The notes beneath the pieces were generated by a model, which was given only the letters and a program-made list of their open reading frames with translations, did no database searches and had not been told where the DNA came from. This document shows positions 16,576 to 24,489 of a DNA stretch of 64,000 nt, in pieces. The translations under genes were made by a program, and so were the position numbers. Each line of letters opens with the position of its first letter. Positions within the stretch are counted from its first letter, which is position 1. The DNA is from an uncultured Litoreibacter sp. (lineage in GTDB: Bacteria; Pseudomonadota; Alphaproteobacteria; Rhodobacterales; Rhodobacteraceae): contig CANLVO010000001.1 of assembly GCA_947494645.1 (NCBI GenBank), positions 1,984,001-2,048,000 of the forward strand. The letters run 5' to 3'.

Positions 16576-17748
16576 TTACGCGGCCACGGCGTAGTGTCTC
16601 AAAAAGTCTCGGTCCGGCTCCACTCCGATTCCATGCCCCTGCGGGATGGCCACCCGGCCCCCGTTGGCTTTGACCTGTCCCTGAATATCCAACGGCTCCG
16701 CCAACAGGTTGTCGCGGAACTTGTTGTCGGTGGTGTCAAACTCCAGCATCGGCTCCCACGGGTGCAGGCCGCCCGGCATCGGCGGCATCGCCGCCAGCAG
16801 TTGCAAGTTGGTGGCCACCGCGATGGCTGAACCCCAGACATGGTTAATCACCGGGGTGAAATGTGCATGGCACAGGGCCAGAACACGCAGGTACTCGCTG
16901 ACCCCACCCAAGGCACACACCTCGGGTTGCGCAATATCGAGGCCGCGATTCTCCAGAATGGCGCGCCAGCCCCAGCGGCCAAACTCGGCCTCTCCGCCTG
17001 AAATGTTCACGCTCAGCCCGGCCCGCAATTCGCGGTAGCCGTCATGATCCTCAGGCGCGACGGGTTCTTCGAACCAATAAGCCCCCAGCTCTTCCAAAGC
17101 GCGGCCCACATAGAAGGCGTCCGACGTGGTGTAGCAATGGTTGGCGTCGACCATGAATTTGAACTCTGGGCCGACCCCTTCCCGCACCGCCTCGCACAGC
17201 CGCACATCGTCACGCGGGCCCAGACCGGTTTTCATCTTGGTGGCAACGAAGCCCATGTCGCGGATCGCGGCGGCCTCGTCCTTGAACAGCGCGACCAAAT
17301 CGTCCGTGCTATGCTCAGGCCGCAGCATCATGCCGTAACCATAGGCCGGCACATCCGCACGGTGCGCCCCGCCAATCAGCTTGTGCAGAGGCATAGCGGC
17401 GGCTTTGCCCGCAATATCCCACAGCGCAATATCGACGCCTGACAGGGATTGCATCGGCATCCCCTTCTGGCCGTGGTCGCGCATCAGGTTGTAAACTTTG
17501 TGCCAGATCACGTCGCGGTCCAGCGGGTCCATACCCACGACCATGGGGGCAATCACGCCCTCGACGATCCCTTTATTGGCCAGCGCAATGGCGCCCGGCC
17601 CAAAACATTCGCCCCATCCGGTGACGCCTTCGTCTGTTTCCACCTCCACCAGATGCGCGGTGCGCTTGTCATAGTATTGCTGCGAATACCCAAGCGGTTC
17701 GGGCATGTCGTATTGCAATACATGGCTGGTGATGCGGGTGATTTTCAT
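16576..17748 (-). CDS. Mandelate racemase / muconate lactonizing enzyme family protein
   Basis: Enolase-superfamily enzyme of 390 residues, expected to abstract a proton alpha to a carboxylate (acid-sugar dehydratase or epimerase). K171 and K173 form the K-x-K pair (A-T-K-M-K-T-G). Mg2+ ligands are D201 (V-D-A-N-H), E227 (F-E-E-P) and E253 (G-G-E-A-E-F). H303 (I-N-H-V-W-G-S) and an upstream D271 could form the His-Asp dyad of the mandelate-racemase subgroup. It lies between dctP and dctQ, so it probably performs the first step on the imported acid. The exact sugar acid cannot be named. Confidence 0.85.
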   Translation of the reverse strand: MKITRITSHVLQYDMPEPLGYSQQYYDKRTAHLVEVETDEGVTGWGECFGPGAIALANKGIVEGVIAPMVVGMDPLDRDVIWHKVYNLMRDHGQKGMPMQSLSGVDIALWDIAGKAAAMPLHKLIGGAHRADVPAYGYGMMLRPEHSTDDLVALFKDEAAAIRDMGFVATKMKTGLGPRDDVRLCEAVREGVGPEFKFMVDANHCYTTSDAFYVGRALEELGAYWFEEPVAPEDHDGYRELRAGLSVNISGGEAEFGRWGWRAILENRGLDIAQPEVCALGGVSEYLRVLALCHAHFTPVINHVWGSAIAVATNLQLLAAMPPMPGGLHPWEPMLEFDTTDNKFRDNLLAEPLDIQGQVKANGGRVAIPQGHGIGVEPDRDFLRHYAVAA

Positions 17749-17781
17749 CGGCTCAAGGCTGTCCTGAAAGGCGGCAGGGAC

Positions 17782-17819
17782 AAAAAAGCGCGGGGCCTGT
17801 CCAGAGGAAGGCCCCGCGC
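17782..17819 (-). terminator. Rho-independent (attenuating) terminator after dctP
   Basis: On the minus strand a perfect 10-bp GC stem (GCGCGGGGCC with GGCCCCGCGC, 12-base loop, 17788-17819) is followed by six T (17787-17782). It lies between dctP and the enolase gene of the same operon, so it probably reduces transcription of the downstream genes relative to the binding protein. Confidence 0.85.
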
Positions 17820-17833
17820 CGGAAACGTCAGGC

Positions 17834-18859
17834 TTACTCTTGTACGAGGCCCAGCTGTTTCAGGTACGCAACGTGGCTTTCCACCAGAGCTTTCGCTTCA
17901 GGGGTGGTCGCGAACTCAGGCCATGTGGCTTGAGCAGCGTTGCGGAACTCTTGCAGATCCTCTGCGGACCACTGCGAGATCGTCACGCCTTGCTCTGTCA
18001 GCGCGGCTGCGGCTTCTGCGTTCTCCTTTTCAAAGATCAACGCGGACTTCAGCGCGATGTCAGAGATTGCAGTTTCCATGATCAGGCGGTGGTGATCTGG
18101 CATGCCGTCCCAAACTGCTTTGTTACAAGCAATGTGGTCAGATGGCATCGAGTGGAAGCCCGGGAAGTTCGCGTATTTCGCGATGTCGTAAAGACCCAGA
18201 CCAACGTTGTTGGCCAGACCGGATGCGTCGGCACCGTCGATGATACCAGTTTCAAGCGCGGTAAAGATCTCGGTGAAGTCCATCACGATCGGCTTGGCGC
18301 CGAGCTTTTCGAAGATCTTGGTTTCCATGCCTGGAGGCGAACGGAATTTCCAGTCTTTCAGGTCGGACAGGCCAGCAATGGGCTTGGTCGATGCGAAAGA
18401 TTCCTGACCGTAGACGATCCAGCCAACAAGCTGCATGTCATACTGGTTGTAGAGCGCCTGAGCCGCTTCACGACCGCCGCCGTAGTAGAGCCATGACAGC
18501 TGCTGAGCAGGTGTCGCGTAGCCGCCCATGATGTCACCAACGAATTGGAACGCAGGGTTTTTACCAGTTTGGTAGCCGCCGCCTGTCGCGTCGCAATCCA
18601 GAATGCCGGTTGCTGCAGCGTCAAAGGTCTCAACCGATTTCACAACGGAGGAGGAGTAGAACATCTCGATGGCGATCTCGCCGTTCGACATGGCTTCCAC
18701 GTTCTCTTTCCATTCGGTCAGCAGTTTGCCCGAAGTGGTTTCAGGGGCGTAGTGTGTTTGGATGCGCAGCTTGGTGCTGGCGTGGCCATCAGCAAAAGCG
18801 CCGGTTGCAGCGATAGCTGCTGCTGCGACGGCTGTCGCAACGGTTTTAACGAAACTCAT
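17834..18859 (-). CDS. dctP: TRAP transporter substrate-binding protein DctP
   Basis: Periplasmic binding protein of 341 residues that captures the substrate for DctQM. A Sec signal peptide is clear: M-S-F-V-K-T-V-A-T, then an Ala-rich core and cleavage around A-F-A-D (residue 23). Family segments include R-I-Q-T-H-Y-A-P-E-T and W-K-F-R-S-P-P-G with the Arg that normally salt-bridges the ligand carboxylate. A strong ribosome site (GGGAGGAAACCA) precedes the ATG. It is the first gene of the 15-gene operon, followed by a terminator-like hairpin. Expression is likely set by the divergent GntR regulator. Confidence 0.92.
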   Translation of the reverse strand: MSFVKTVATAVAAAAIAATGAFADGHASTKLRIQTHYAPETTSGKLLTEWKENVEAMSNGEIAIEMFYSSSVVKSVETFDAAATGILDCDATGGGYQTGKNPAFQFVGDIMGGYATPAQQLSWLYYGGGREAAQALYNQYDMQLVGWIVYGQESFASTKPIAGLSDLKDWKFRSPPGMETKIFEKLGAKPIVMDFTEIFTALETGIIDGADASGLANNVGLGLYDIAKYANFPGFHSMPSDHIACNKAVWDGMPDHHRLIMETAISDIALKSALIFEKENAEAAAALTEQGVTISQWSAEDLQEFRNAAQATWPEFATTPEAKALVESHVAYLKQLGLVQE

Positions 18860-18970
18860 TGGTTTCCTCCCAGTTTAATACGTCCGGCGCTTTTCGTTTC
18901 TCGACAGAGTGTACGCCGCGTAAAGTGGAGCCTAGCGAGCGAATCTCGGTCCGACAACAAAAAACCTGAT

Positions 18971-18987
18971 TTTCAAAAATTTTGAAA
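18971..18987. promoter_or_regulatory. Palindrome between dctP and gntR (candidate GntR operator)
   Basis: TTTCAAAA-A-TTTTGAAA is a perfect 8+1+8 palindrome in the 197-base divergent region. A further TTGAAATT copy lies at 18993-19000. GntR/FCD regulators bind short AT-rich palindromes in such positions, so this is the best operator candidate for the operon. Binding is inferred. Confidence 0.55.
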
Positions 18988-19056
18988 TTATGTTGAAATT
19001 GCAGAATTATTGATTAGGGTCGAGCAACCCAAATTGACCGGGATGCTGCGCAAAAA

Positions 19057-19764
19057 ATGCTGAAAACGAAGCTGACGACTCCACAGATTTATGACGATCT
19101 GCACATGCAATTGGTCACCGCGCAAATCCCGCAGGGGCAGAAGATGCGGTCCGAACGGTTGCGCGAAGATTACGATTGCTCCGCCAATACGATCCGTGAA
19201 GTTCTGTTCCGCTTGGCCTCCGAGGGGCTGGTCATTTTCGAGGATCAACGCGGCTTTCGCGCCCGCCCCACTGACCCTGAGCGGCTGCACTACCTCGCCA
19301 AGTTCCGCATCATGCTGGAACAGGAAGGTGCCACCGCCTCAATCCAAAATGGCGGCCTTGAATGGGAGGCACAGCTCGCCGCATCACACCACAAGCTCAG
19401 CCATATCGAAGGCAAGTTGACCGATAACCCGCTCAGCGGAAACACCCTCAAGCTCTGGTCGCTCGCTGAATTGGAGTTCCATGACACGCTACTCTCCGCC
19501 TGCGACAGCCCGTTCCTGCGCTCCAGCTACCGGCGGACCTATGACCAGTTCCGACAGCAGAAAATCATGCAACCTGAATATGGCTACCACCCCGAGAACA
19601 TTCTTGAGCATCAAGCCATCGTGTCAGCCGCACTCGACCGCGACCCCGATGCCTGCCGGGTCGCCATCTATGAGCATATGAAGCGTAATCTGCGCGACGG
19701 GGGTGCCAGCGGCGAGCTGCACCCCGACCGCATGACCGCTTCAATGCAGGTTAACAGACAGTAA
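19057..19764 (+). CDS. GntR-family transcriptional regulator (FCD type)
   Basis: A 235-residue one-component regulator. The N-terminal winged helix has M-R-S-E-R-L-R-E-D-Y-D-C-S-A-N-T-I-R-E-V-L-F-R-L, close to the GntR signature, then the wing G-L-V-I-F-E-D-Q-R-G-F. The C-terminal all-helical FCD domain (F-H-D-T-L-L-S-A-C-D-S-P, then E-H-Q-A-I-V) normally binds a sugar acid or organic acid through a metal held by Asp and His residues, of which H and D can be seen. It is divergent from dctP and convergent with the denD-like gene, so it most likely represses the 15-gene operon until its substrate is present. Confidence 0.88.
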   Translation: MLKTKLTTPQIYDDLHMQLVTAQIPQGQKMRSERLREDYDCSANTIREVLFRLASEGLVIFEDQRGFRARPTDPERLHYLAKFRIMLEQEGATASIQNGGLEWEAQLAASHHKLSHIEGKLTDNPLSGNTLKLWSLAELEFHDTLLSACDSPFLRSSYRRTYDQFRQQKIMQPEYGYHPENILEHQAIVSAALDRDPDACRVAIYEHMKRNLRDGGASGELHPDRMTASMQVNRQ

Positions 19765-19802
19765 AGAAATTTTACGTTCTCTATACTTTTCAATGCCTTA
19801 AT

Positions 19803-19843
19803 ATAGAGCGGCGCATGCGCCGGATCTTGGTCCGCAGCTCTAT
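19803..19843. terminator. Branched hairpin between convergent gntR and denD-like genes
   Basis: ATAGAGC (19803-19809) pairs with GCTCTAT (19837-19843). Inside lie the palindrome CGGCGCATGCGCCG and a shorter GGATC/GGTCC stem, so the element can fold as a three-way junction. It overlaps the TAG stop of the denD-like gene. A two-way terminator for the converging genes is likely, although T-runs are short. Confidence 0.45.
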
Positions 19844-20808
19844 TTCGACAAATCATCTTCCATATAGACCTGAATAATCTCCCCAAAACTCTTCTCAGCT
19901 TTGAACCCTAGGTCTATCGCCCTCTGCGGATCAAAATTCCTTGGCCATCCTTCCACGATCTTCATGATTGCGTCGTCCGGCTTGGGTTTGATCAACTTGA
20001 CCACGTCATTGCCCGCAGCCTCCCTCAAGGCCTCAATCTGCTCGGCCACCGAACAGCTCACCCCCGGCAAATTCAGCGCCCGCCGCGACCCAAGCAGGCC
20101 CAGATCCATCGTCCCCGCATGCGTCAGAAACCCCGCCGCCGCCCGCGGGCTGGCATGCCAATGACGCACCGTATCAGGAACCGGCAAGATCGCCTCCACC
20201 CCGTTCAACGGCTCGCGAATTATGCCTGAGAAGAACGAAGACGCCGCTAGGTTCGCCTTACCAGGCCGCACACAGATCGTCGGCAATCGGATCGATATGC
20301 CATCAATGAACCCCTTCCGTGAGAAATCCGAGATCATCGTCTCGCAAATTGATTTCTGCGCCCCATAGCTGGTCTGCGGCGCCGACAAGAACGTGTCGCT
20401 GATCTTATCCGGATAAGGCCCGCCAAACACCGCAATAGAAGATGTGAACACCAGCCGCGGCCGGTAGCCCGGGTCCTTGCCCTGCTCCGCCCTCAGCCCC
20501 TCCAAAAGCGCCCAGGTCGGCTGCATGTTGACCTGCCAGCCCAGATCGAAATCTGTCTCAGCCTGCCCGGATACAATGGAAGCGAGATGGAAAATGACGT
20601 CGAACTTCTCCGCCGCGAGCGCCTCCATCGCGCCGGCATCTGCTAGATTGCCAACCCTTTGATCAGCAACGTCCGCCCCGCTCGGCGGGAACGCCATGTC
20701 ATGCAGCGTGATCTCGCAAGGCGCTCCGTCCAACCCCTCGGCCAGCAGCCGATGCGCCAGCTTCTGGCCAACCATGCCGCCGCCACCCAAAATCAAAACC
20801 CGGTTCAT
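19840..20808 (-). CDS. denD: NAD-dependent epimerase/dehydratase family, D-erythronate dehydrogenase-like
   Basis: Extended short-chain dehydrogenase of 322 residues. The frame opens at 20832, but the ATG at 20808 overlaps the upstream stop as ATGA and starts at the Rossmann strand (M-N-R-V-L-I-L-G-G-G-G-M-V-G). Catalytic residues are S/T in V-F-T-S-S-I-A-V-F and Y-x-x-x-K in S-Y-G-A-Q-K. Further motifs (H-L-A-S-I-V-S-G, R-L-P-T-I-C-V-R-P-G-K) match the D-erythronate dehydrogenase group, which makes 2-keto-D-erythronate. The expected OtnK kinase and isomerase/decarboxylase genes are not in this window, so the symbol is probable, not certain. Confidence 0.7.
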   Translation of the reverse strand: MNRVLILGGGGMVGQKLAHRLLAEGLDGAPCEITLHDMAFPPSGADVADQRVGNLADAGAMEALAAEKFDVIFHLASIVSGQAETDFDLGWQVNMQPTWALLEGLRAEQGKDPGYRPRLVFTSSIAVFGGPYPDKISDTFLSAPQTSYGAQKSICETMISDFSRKGFIDGISIRLPTICVRPGKANLAASSFFSGIIREPLNGVEAILPVPDTVRHWHASPRAAAGFLTHAGTMDLGLLGSRRALNLPGVSCSVAEQIEALREAAGNDVVKLIKPKPDDAIMKIVEGWPRNFDPQRAIDLGFKAEKSFGEIIQVYMEDDLSK

Positions 20809-21689
20809 AGCATCACCCCATTGCGTTTGCATAATTCGACAAACAGGCCGGAGTGATCCTTATCCGCGCCGTCCATCTGGTGAACATAATGATCAAACCG
20901 GTCTCGTACAGATTGTGCCGCCGGCAGCTCCAACCCGAGCCCGCCGCTCTCATGCAGCAGGTTATCCAAATCCTTGAGCTGGAATTTCGACAGGCCGCCC
21001 GGCTCAAAGTTTCGCTGGGACATCCGCTCCCCATGTTGCTGCAGGATGGTGCTGTCGGCAAATCCGCCCTTCAGGGCGTCCCGCACCGCCGCCGGATCCG
21101 CGCCGCCCTTTTCCAACAACAGCATCGCTTCAGCCACCGCAGCAATCGTCACGGCGACAATTCCCTGGTTGGCCAGCTTCGACAACTGCCCGGACCCAGA
21201 CGGGCCAACATGCACCGGCCTGCCCATAGGAGCGAATACAGGCTCCATTTGGTTAAAAATACTCAAGTCTCCGCCCACCATGATCGCCAGCGTTCCCGCT
21301 TCAGCGCCCTTGGTGCCACCGGAAACCGGCGCATCAAGATGAGCAACGCCGAGTTCGGCAAGGGAAGCGCTTTGGGCCCGCGCTTCCTCGGGCTTGGCCG
21401 ATGACATGTCGATCCAGACCGCCCCCTCGGCCAATCCCGCCGTTACGGTCCGGTCCTCAACCAACCCTCCAACCGCGACACCGTCGCTCAGCATGGTGAT
21501 CACCACATTCGCACCATCGACCGCTGCCGCAGCCGTGTCGCCAACCTGTGCGCCGAGGCTTGCCAATGGCTTCGCTTTCTCAATCGTCCGGTTCCAAACC
21601 TGAACCGGGAAACCTGCCTTCAACAGATTTCGCGCCATTGGATCCCCCATCAGACCGGTTCCGAGCAGGGCAATAGTGGGTTGGGACAC
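20805..21689 (-). CDS. HIBADH-family dehydrogenase (2-hydroxy-3-oxopropionate reductase / L-threonate dehydrogenase-like)
   Basis: A 294-residue NAD(P)-dependent beta-hydroxyacid dehydrogenase. It starts I-A-L-L-G-T-G-L-M-G-D-P-M-A, has the classic substrate loop D-A-P-V-S-G-G-T-K-G-A near residue 122 and the catalytic Lys in S-K-L-A-N-Q near residue 172. It is translationally coupled to the denD-like gene, a pairing seen in four-carbon sugar-acid pathways, so L-threonate or tartronate semialdehyde are the best substrate guesses. The segment encoding S-I-F-N-Q-M-E (21243-21267) matches a repeat found elsewhere in intergenic DNA of this window. Confidence 0.82.
   Translation of the reverse strand: MSQPTIALLGTGLMGDPMARNLLKAGFPVQVWNRTIEKAKPLASLGAQVGDTAAAAVDGANVVITMLSDGVAVGGLVEDRTVTAGLAEGAVWIDMSSAKPEEARAQSASLAELGVAHLDAPVSGGTKGAEAGTLAIMVGGDLSIFNQMEPVFAPMGRPVHVGPSGSGQLSKLANQGIVAVTIAAVAEAMLLLEKGGADPAAVRDALKGGFADSTILQQHGERMSQRNFEPGGLSKFQLKDLDNLLHESGGLGLELPAAQSVRDRFDHYVHQMDGADKDHSGLFVELCKRNGVML
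21243..21267 (+). repeat. Dispersed repeat module 1, copy inside a CDS
   Basis: CCATTTGGTTAAAAATACTC at 21245-21264 matches the intergenic copies at 22617-22648 (reverse orientation) and 56946-56980 at nearly every base. Here it lies within the HIBADH-type coding region on the opposite strand. Confidence 0.45.
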
Positions 21690-21865
21690 GAGGGGTCTCC
21701 TTCTTGGATATGATCGGCTGTTTGCGTTAACGTTAGATCACGTAGCAGGGGTTTAAAAGCATTGCCGTTCCGCCAATTTGACCGTAGGTCTTTGGCGTAT
21801 CTGCGACATATGCCAACGCGAGAAGACGCTTCTTGATGCCCGCGTTGAGGGAGAAAATGTAATCT
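21690..21865. promoter_or_regulatory. Divergent promoter region, denD/HIBADH versus SDR operon
   Basis: This 176-base gap separates two divergent sugar-acid operons. It contains the palindrome CGTTAACG (21725-21732) within TTGCGTTAACGTTAG and a run GTTTAAAAGC. It probably holds both promoters and an operator, but I could not place -10/-35 hexamers with confidence, and no regulator gene is adjacent. Confidence 0.35.
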
Positions 21866-22609
21866 ATGGAACGACTAAGCGGGAAACGCGCGCTCGTAAC
21901 GGCGGCGGGTCAAGGGATCGGACGCGCTAGCGCATTGGCGATGGCCGAGGAAGGCGCGCAGGTCTTTGCCACAGACATCAACGAGACGACTTTGGCCGAC
22001 CTGAAACATCCCAATATCGAGACAGATCTGCTGGATGTGCGCGACAAAACTGCTGTTGAAGAAGGTGTCGCCCGCGCAAACCCGGATGTGGTTTTCAACT
22101 GCGCGGGCTTTGTGCATCACGGCTCCATTTTGGATGCCACTGACGACGATTGGGCGTTCGGCTTTGATTTAAATGTACGCTCCATGTTTTGGGTCATGCA
22201 GGCCGCTCTGCCCGGTATGCGTGATCGCGGCGCAGGATCGATCATCAACATGTCATCCGCGCTGTCTTCCATCATCGGCGCGCCGAACCGCTTTATTTAC
22301 GGGACCACCAAGGCAGCGGTCATTGGCATGACCAAATCGGTGGCGATTGAATATATCAAGGAAGGCATTCGCTGTAACTGCATCTGCCCCGGCACGGTGG
22401 AAAGCCCAAGCTGGCATGGCCGCGTCAAGGCGCTGGGCGAAGAGCTGGGTAGCTATGAAGCCGGAATGGAGGCCTTTGTCTCCCGTCAGCCAATGGGTCG
22501 CGTCGCGACGGCCGAGGAAATTGCTGCATTGGTGGTGTATCTGGCCAGCGACGAGAGCGCGTTCACCACCGGTCAGCCACATGTGATCGATGGTGGGTGG
22601 TCTGGCTGA
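21866..22609 (+). CDS. SDR-family dehydrogenase (2-keto-3-deoxy-sugar-acid dehydrogenase-like)
   Basis: Classical short-chain dehydrogenase, 247 residues. The cofactor motif is T-A-A-G-Q-G-I-G-R-A, the acidic F-A-T-D-I-N predicts NAD+, and N-C-A-G, N-M-S-S-A and Y-G-T-T-K give the N, S, Y and K of the active site. The sequence resembles the DHRS6 / 2-keto-3-deoxy-L-fuconate dehydrogenase group (C-N-C-I-C-P-G-T-V-E-S-P-S near residue 172). It is the first gene of a four-gene operon with an IlvD/EDD dehydratase and FAH hydrolase, which fits oxidation of a 2-keto-3-deoxy acid to the 2,4-diketo form. Substrate chain length is unknown. Confidence 0.8.
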   Translation: MERLSGKRALVTAAGQGIGRASALAMAEEGAQVFATDINETTLADLKHPNIETDLLDVRDKTAVEEGVARANPDVVFNCAGFVHHGSILDATDDDWAFGFDLNVRSMFWVMQAALPGMRDRGAGSIINMSSALSSIIGAPNRFIYGTTKAAVIGMTKSVAIEYIKEGIRCNCICPGTVESPSWHGRVKALGEELGSYEAGMEAFVSRQPMGRVATAEEIAALVVYLASDESAFTTGQPHVIDGGWSG

Positions 22610-22616
22610 GGGCGGA

Positions 22617-22648
22617 TTTGAGTATTTGGAACCAAATGGAAACAAGGG
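22617..22648 (-). repeat. Dispersed repeat module 1, intergenic copy
   Basis: Read on the minus strand this is CCCTTGTTTCCATTTGGTT followed by CCAAATACTCAAA. It lies between the SDR and dehydratase genes. The same unit occurs at 56946-56980 and, without the first bases, at 21243-21267. Confidence 0.55.
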
Positions 22649-22691
22649 CGTCTCGCAACAGGGGACGCGTTAACCTTAATGGGACGTGTAG

Positions 22692-24479
22692 ATGACCGAT
22701 AAGCCGAAGTTGAGATCACAAAAATGGTTCAACAACCCTGACAATCAGGAAATGACCGCCCTCTATCTGGAGCGATACCTGAATTACGGGCTCACGCGAG
22801 AAGAACTGCAATCAGGCAAACCGATCATCGGGATTGCCCAGACTGGGAGCGACCTGTCTCCGTGCAATCGCCATCATATCGAGCTGACCAAACGCGTACG
22901 CGATGGGGTGATCGCTGCAGGTGGCACAGTGATCGAAGTTCCGGTGCATCCCATTCAGGAAACAGGCAAGCGCCCCACTGCGATGCTGGACCGCAACTTG
23001 GCATACCTCTCACTGGTGGAAACGCTTTTCGGCTATCCGCTGGACGGCGTGGTGCTGAATATCGGCTGCGACAAGACGACCCCTGCCCTGTTGATGGCAG
23101 CCGCGACGGTCAACATTCCGGCGATTGCGCTAAGCGTCGGCCCGATGCTGAATGGCTGGTTTAACGGCGAGCGAACAGGCTCTGGCACCATCGTTTGGAA
23201 AGCCCGCGAAATGCAGGCAGCGGGCGAGATTGACGATGACGGTTTCATGGAGCTGGTTGCTTCCTCAACGCCTTCAGTGGGCTATTGCAATACCATGGGC
23301 ACAGCGACAACGATGAACTCTCTCGCCGAGGCTTTGGGTATGCAATTGCCGGGCTCCGCCGCGATCCCTGCGCCATATCGCGAACGCGGGCAGATGAGCT
23401 ATTTCACCGGCAAGCGCATTGTCGAAATGGTACATGAGGACCTCAAGCCGTCGCAGATCATGACCCGCGAAGCCTTTGAAAACGCTATCGTTATTAACTC
23501 TGCTATCGGCGGCTCGACCAACGCCCCGATCCATTTGAACGGGGTGGCAAAACATCTGGATGTGTCGCTCAGCAACGATGACTGGCAGGCTTTGGGGCAT
23601 AAGGTGCCGCTGCTGGTGAACCTGCAACCGGCGGGCAAATATCTGGGCGAAGACTACCACCGCGCGGGAGGTGTGCCTGCGGTGATTGGCGAGTTGATCA
23701 AGGCTGACCTGTTGCCGCACCCCGACGTCATGACAGCCAATGGCAAGACCATGCGTGAGAATTGCGAAGGCGTGCTGACAGGCAACCTGGATGTCATCTA
23801 TTCAACCGACGCTCCGATGCTGAAAGATGCAGGCTTCATCAACCTGAGCGGCAACCTTTTTGACAGCGCCATTATGAAAACCAGCGTGATTTCCAAGGAA
23901 TTCCGCGACCGCTACCTGTCCAATCCGGACGACCCAAACGCGTTCGAAGGCCGGGCCATTGTGTTTGATGGGCCGGAAGATTTCCACCATCGCATTGATG
24001 ATGAAAGCCTCGCGATTGACGAGCATTGCATCCTGATCATGCGCGGGGCCGGACCTAAAGGGTACCCCGGCGGGGCGGAGGTCGTGAACATGCGCCCGCC
24101 TGCCTATTTGCTGAAGAAAGACATCCACGCCCTGCCTTGCGTGGGCGACGGTCGGCAGTCTGGCACTTCAGGGTCCCCTTCCATTCTCAATGCGTCGCCA
24201 GAGGCCGCAGATGGCGGCGGTTTGGCCCTTGTCCAGACAGGTGACAAAGTGCGGATTGACCTCGCCAAATGCACCGCAGACATGCTGGTTGACGACGCCA
24301 CATTGAAGGCCCGGGCAGAGAAACTGGTGAACGGCTCCATCGAGGTGCCAGACAGCCAAACGCCTTGGCAAGAGATCTTCCGCAACCTTGTGCGCCCTTT
24401 CTCCGAAGGCATGACGCTGGAGGGCGCCGCCAAATATCAAGACATCGCGCATCGCTACATGCCGCGCGACAACCACTAG
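22692..24479 (+). CDS. IlvD/Edd-family sugar-acid dehydratase
   Basis: Iron-sulfur dehydratase of 595 residues, the length of the pentonate/hexonate branch (L-arabonate, D-xylonate, L-fuconate type). The cluster-binding cysteines appear in L-S-P-C-N-R-H-H (near residue 57), I-G-C-D-K-T-T-P (near 125) and [16 protein letters not shown]. It removes water from an aldonate to form a 2-keto-3-deoxy acid. It is followed 10 bases later by an FAH-family hydrolase and preceded by the SDR. The three enzymes together outline a non-phosphorylative route ending in pyruvate and a 2-hydroxy acid. Which sugar acid enters is not evident. Confidence 0.88.
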   Translation: MTDKPKLRSQKWFNNPDNQEMTALYLERYLNYGLTREELQSGKPIIGIAQTGSDLSPCNRHHIELTKRVRDGVIAAGGTVIEVPVHPIQETGKRPTAMLDRNLAYLSLVETLFGYPLDGVVLNIGCDKTTPALLMAAATVNIPAIALSVGPMLNGWFNGERTGSGTIVWKAREMQAAGEIDDDGFMELVASSTPSVGYCNTMGTATTMNSLAEALGMQLPGSAAIPAPYRERGQMSYFTGKRIVEMVHEDLKPSQIMTREAFENAIVINSAIGGSTNAPIHLNGVAKHLDVSLSNDDWQALGHKVPLLVNLQPAGKYLGEDYHRAGGVPAVIGELIKADLLPHPDVMTANGKTMRENCEGVLTGNLDVIYSTDAPMLKDAGFINLSGNLFDSAIMKTSVISKEFRDRYLSNPDDPNAFEGRAIVFDGPEDFHHRIDDESLAIDEHCILIMRGAGPKGYPGGAEVVNMRPPAYLLKKDIHALPCVGDGRQSGTSGSPSILNASPEAADGGGLALVQTGDKVRIDLAKCTADMLVDDATLKARAEKLVNGSIEVPDSQTPWQEIFRNLVRPFSEGMTLEGAAKYQDIAHRYMPRDNH

Positions 24480-24489
24480 GAGTTATCCA

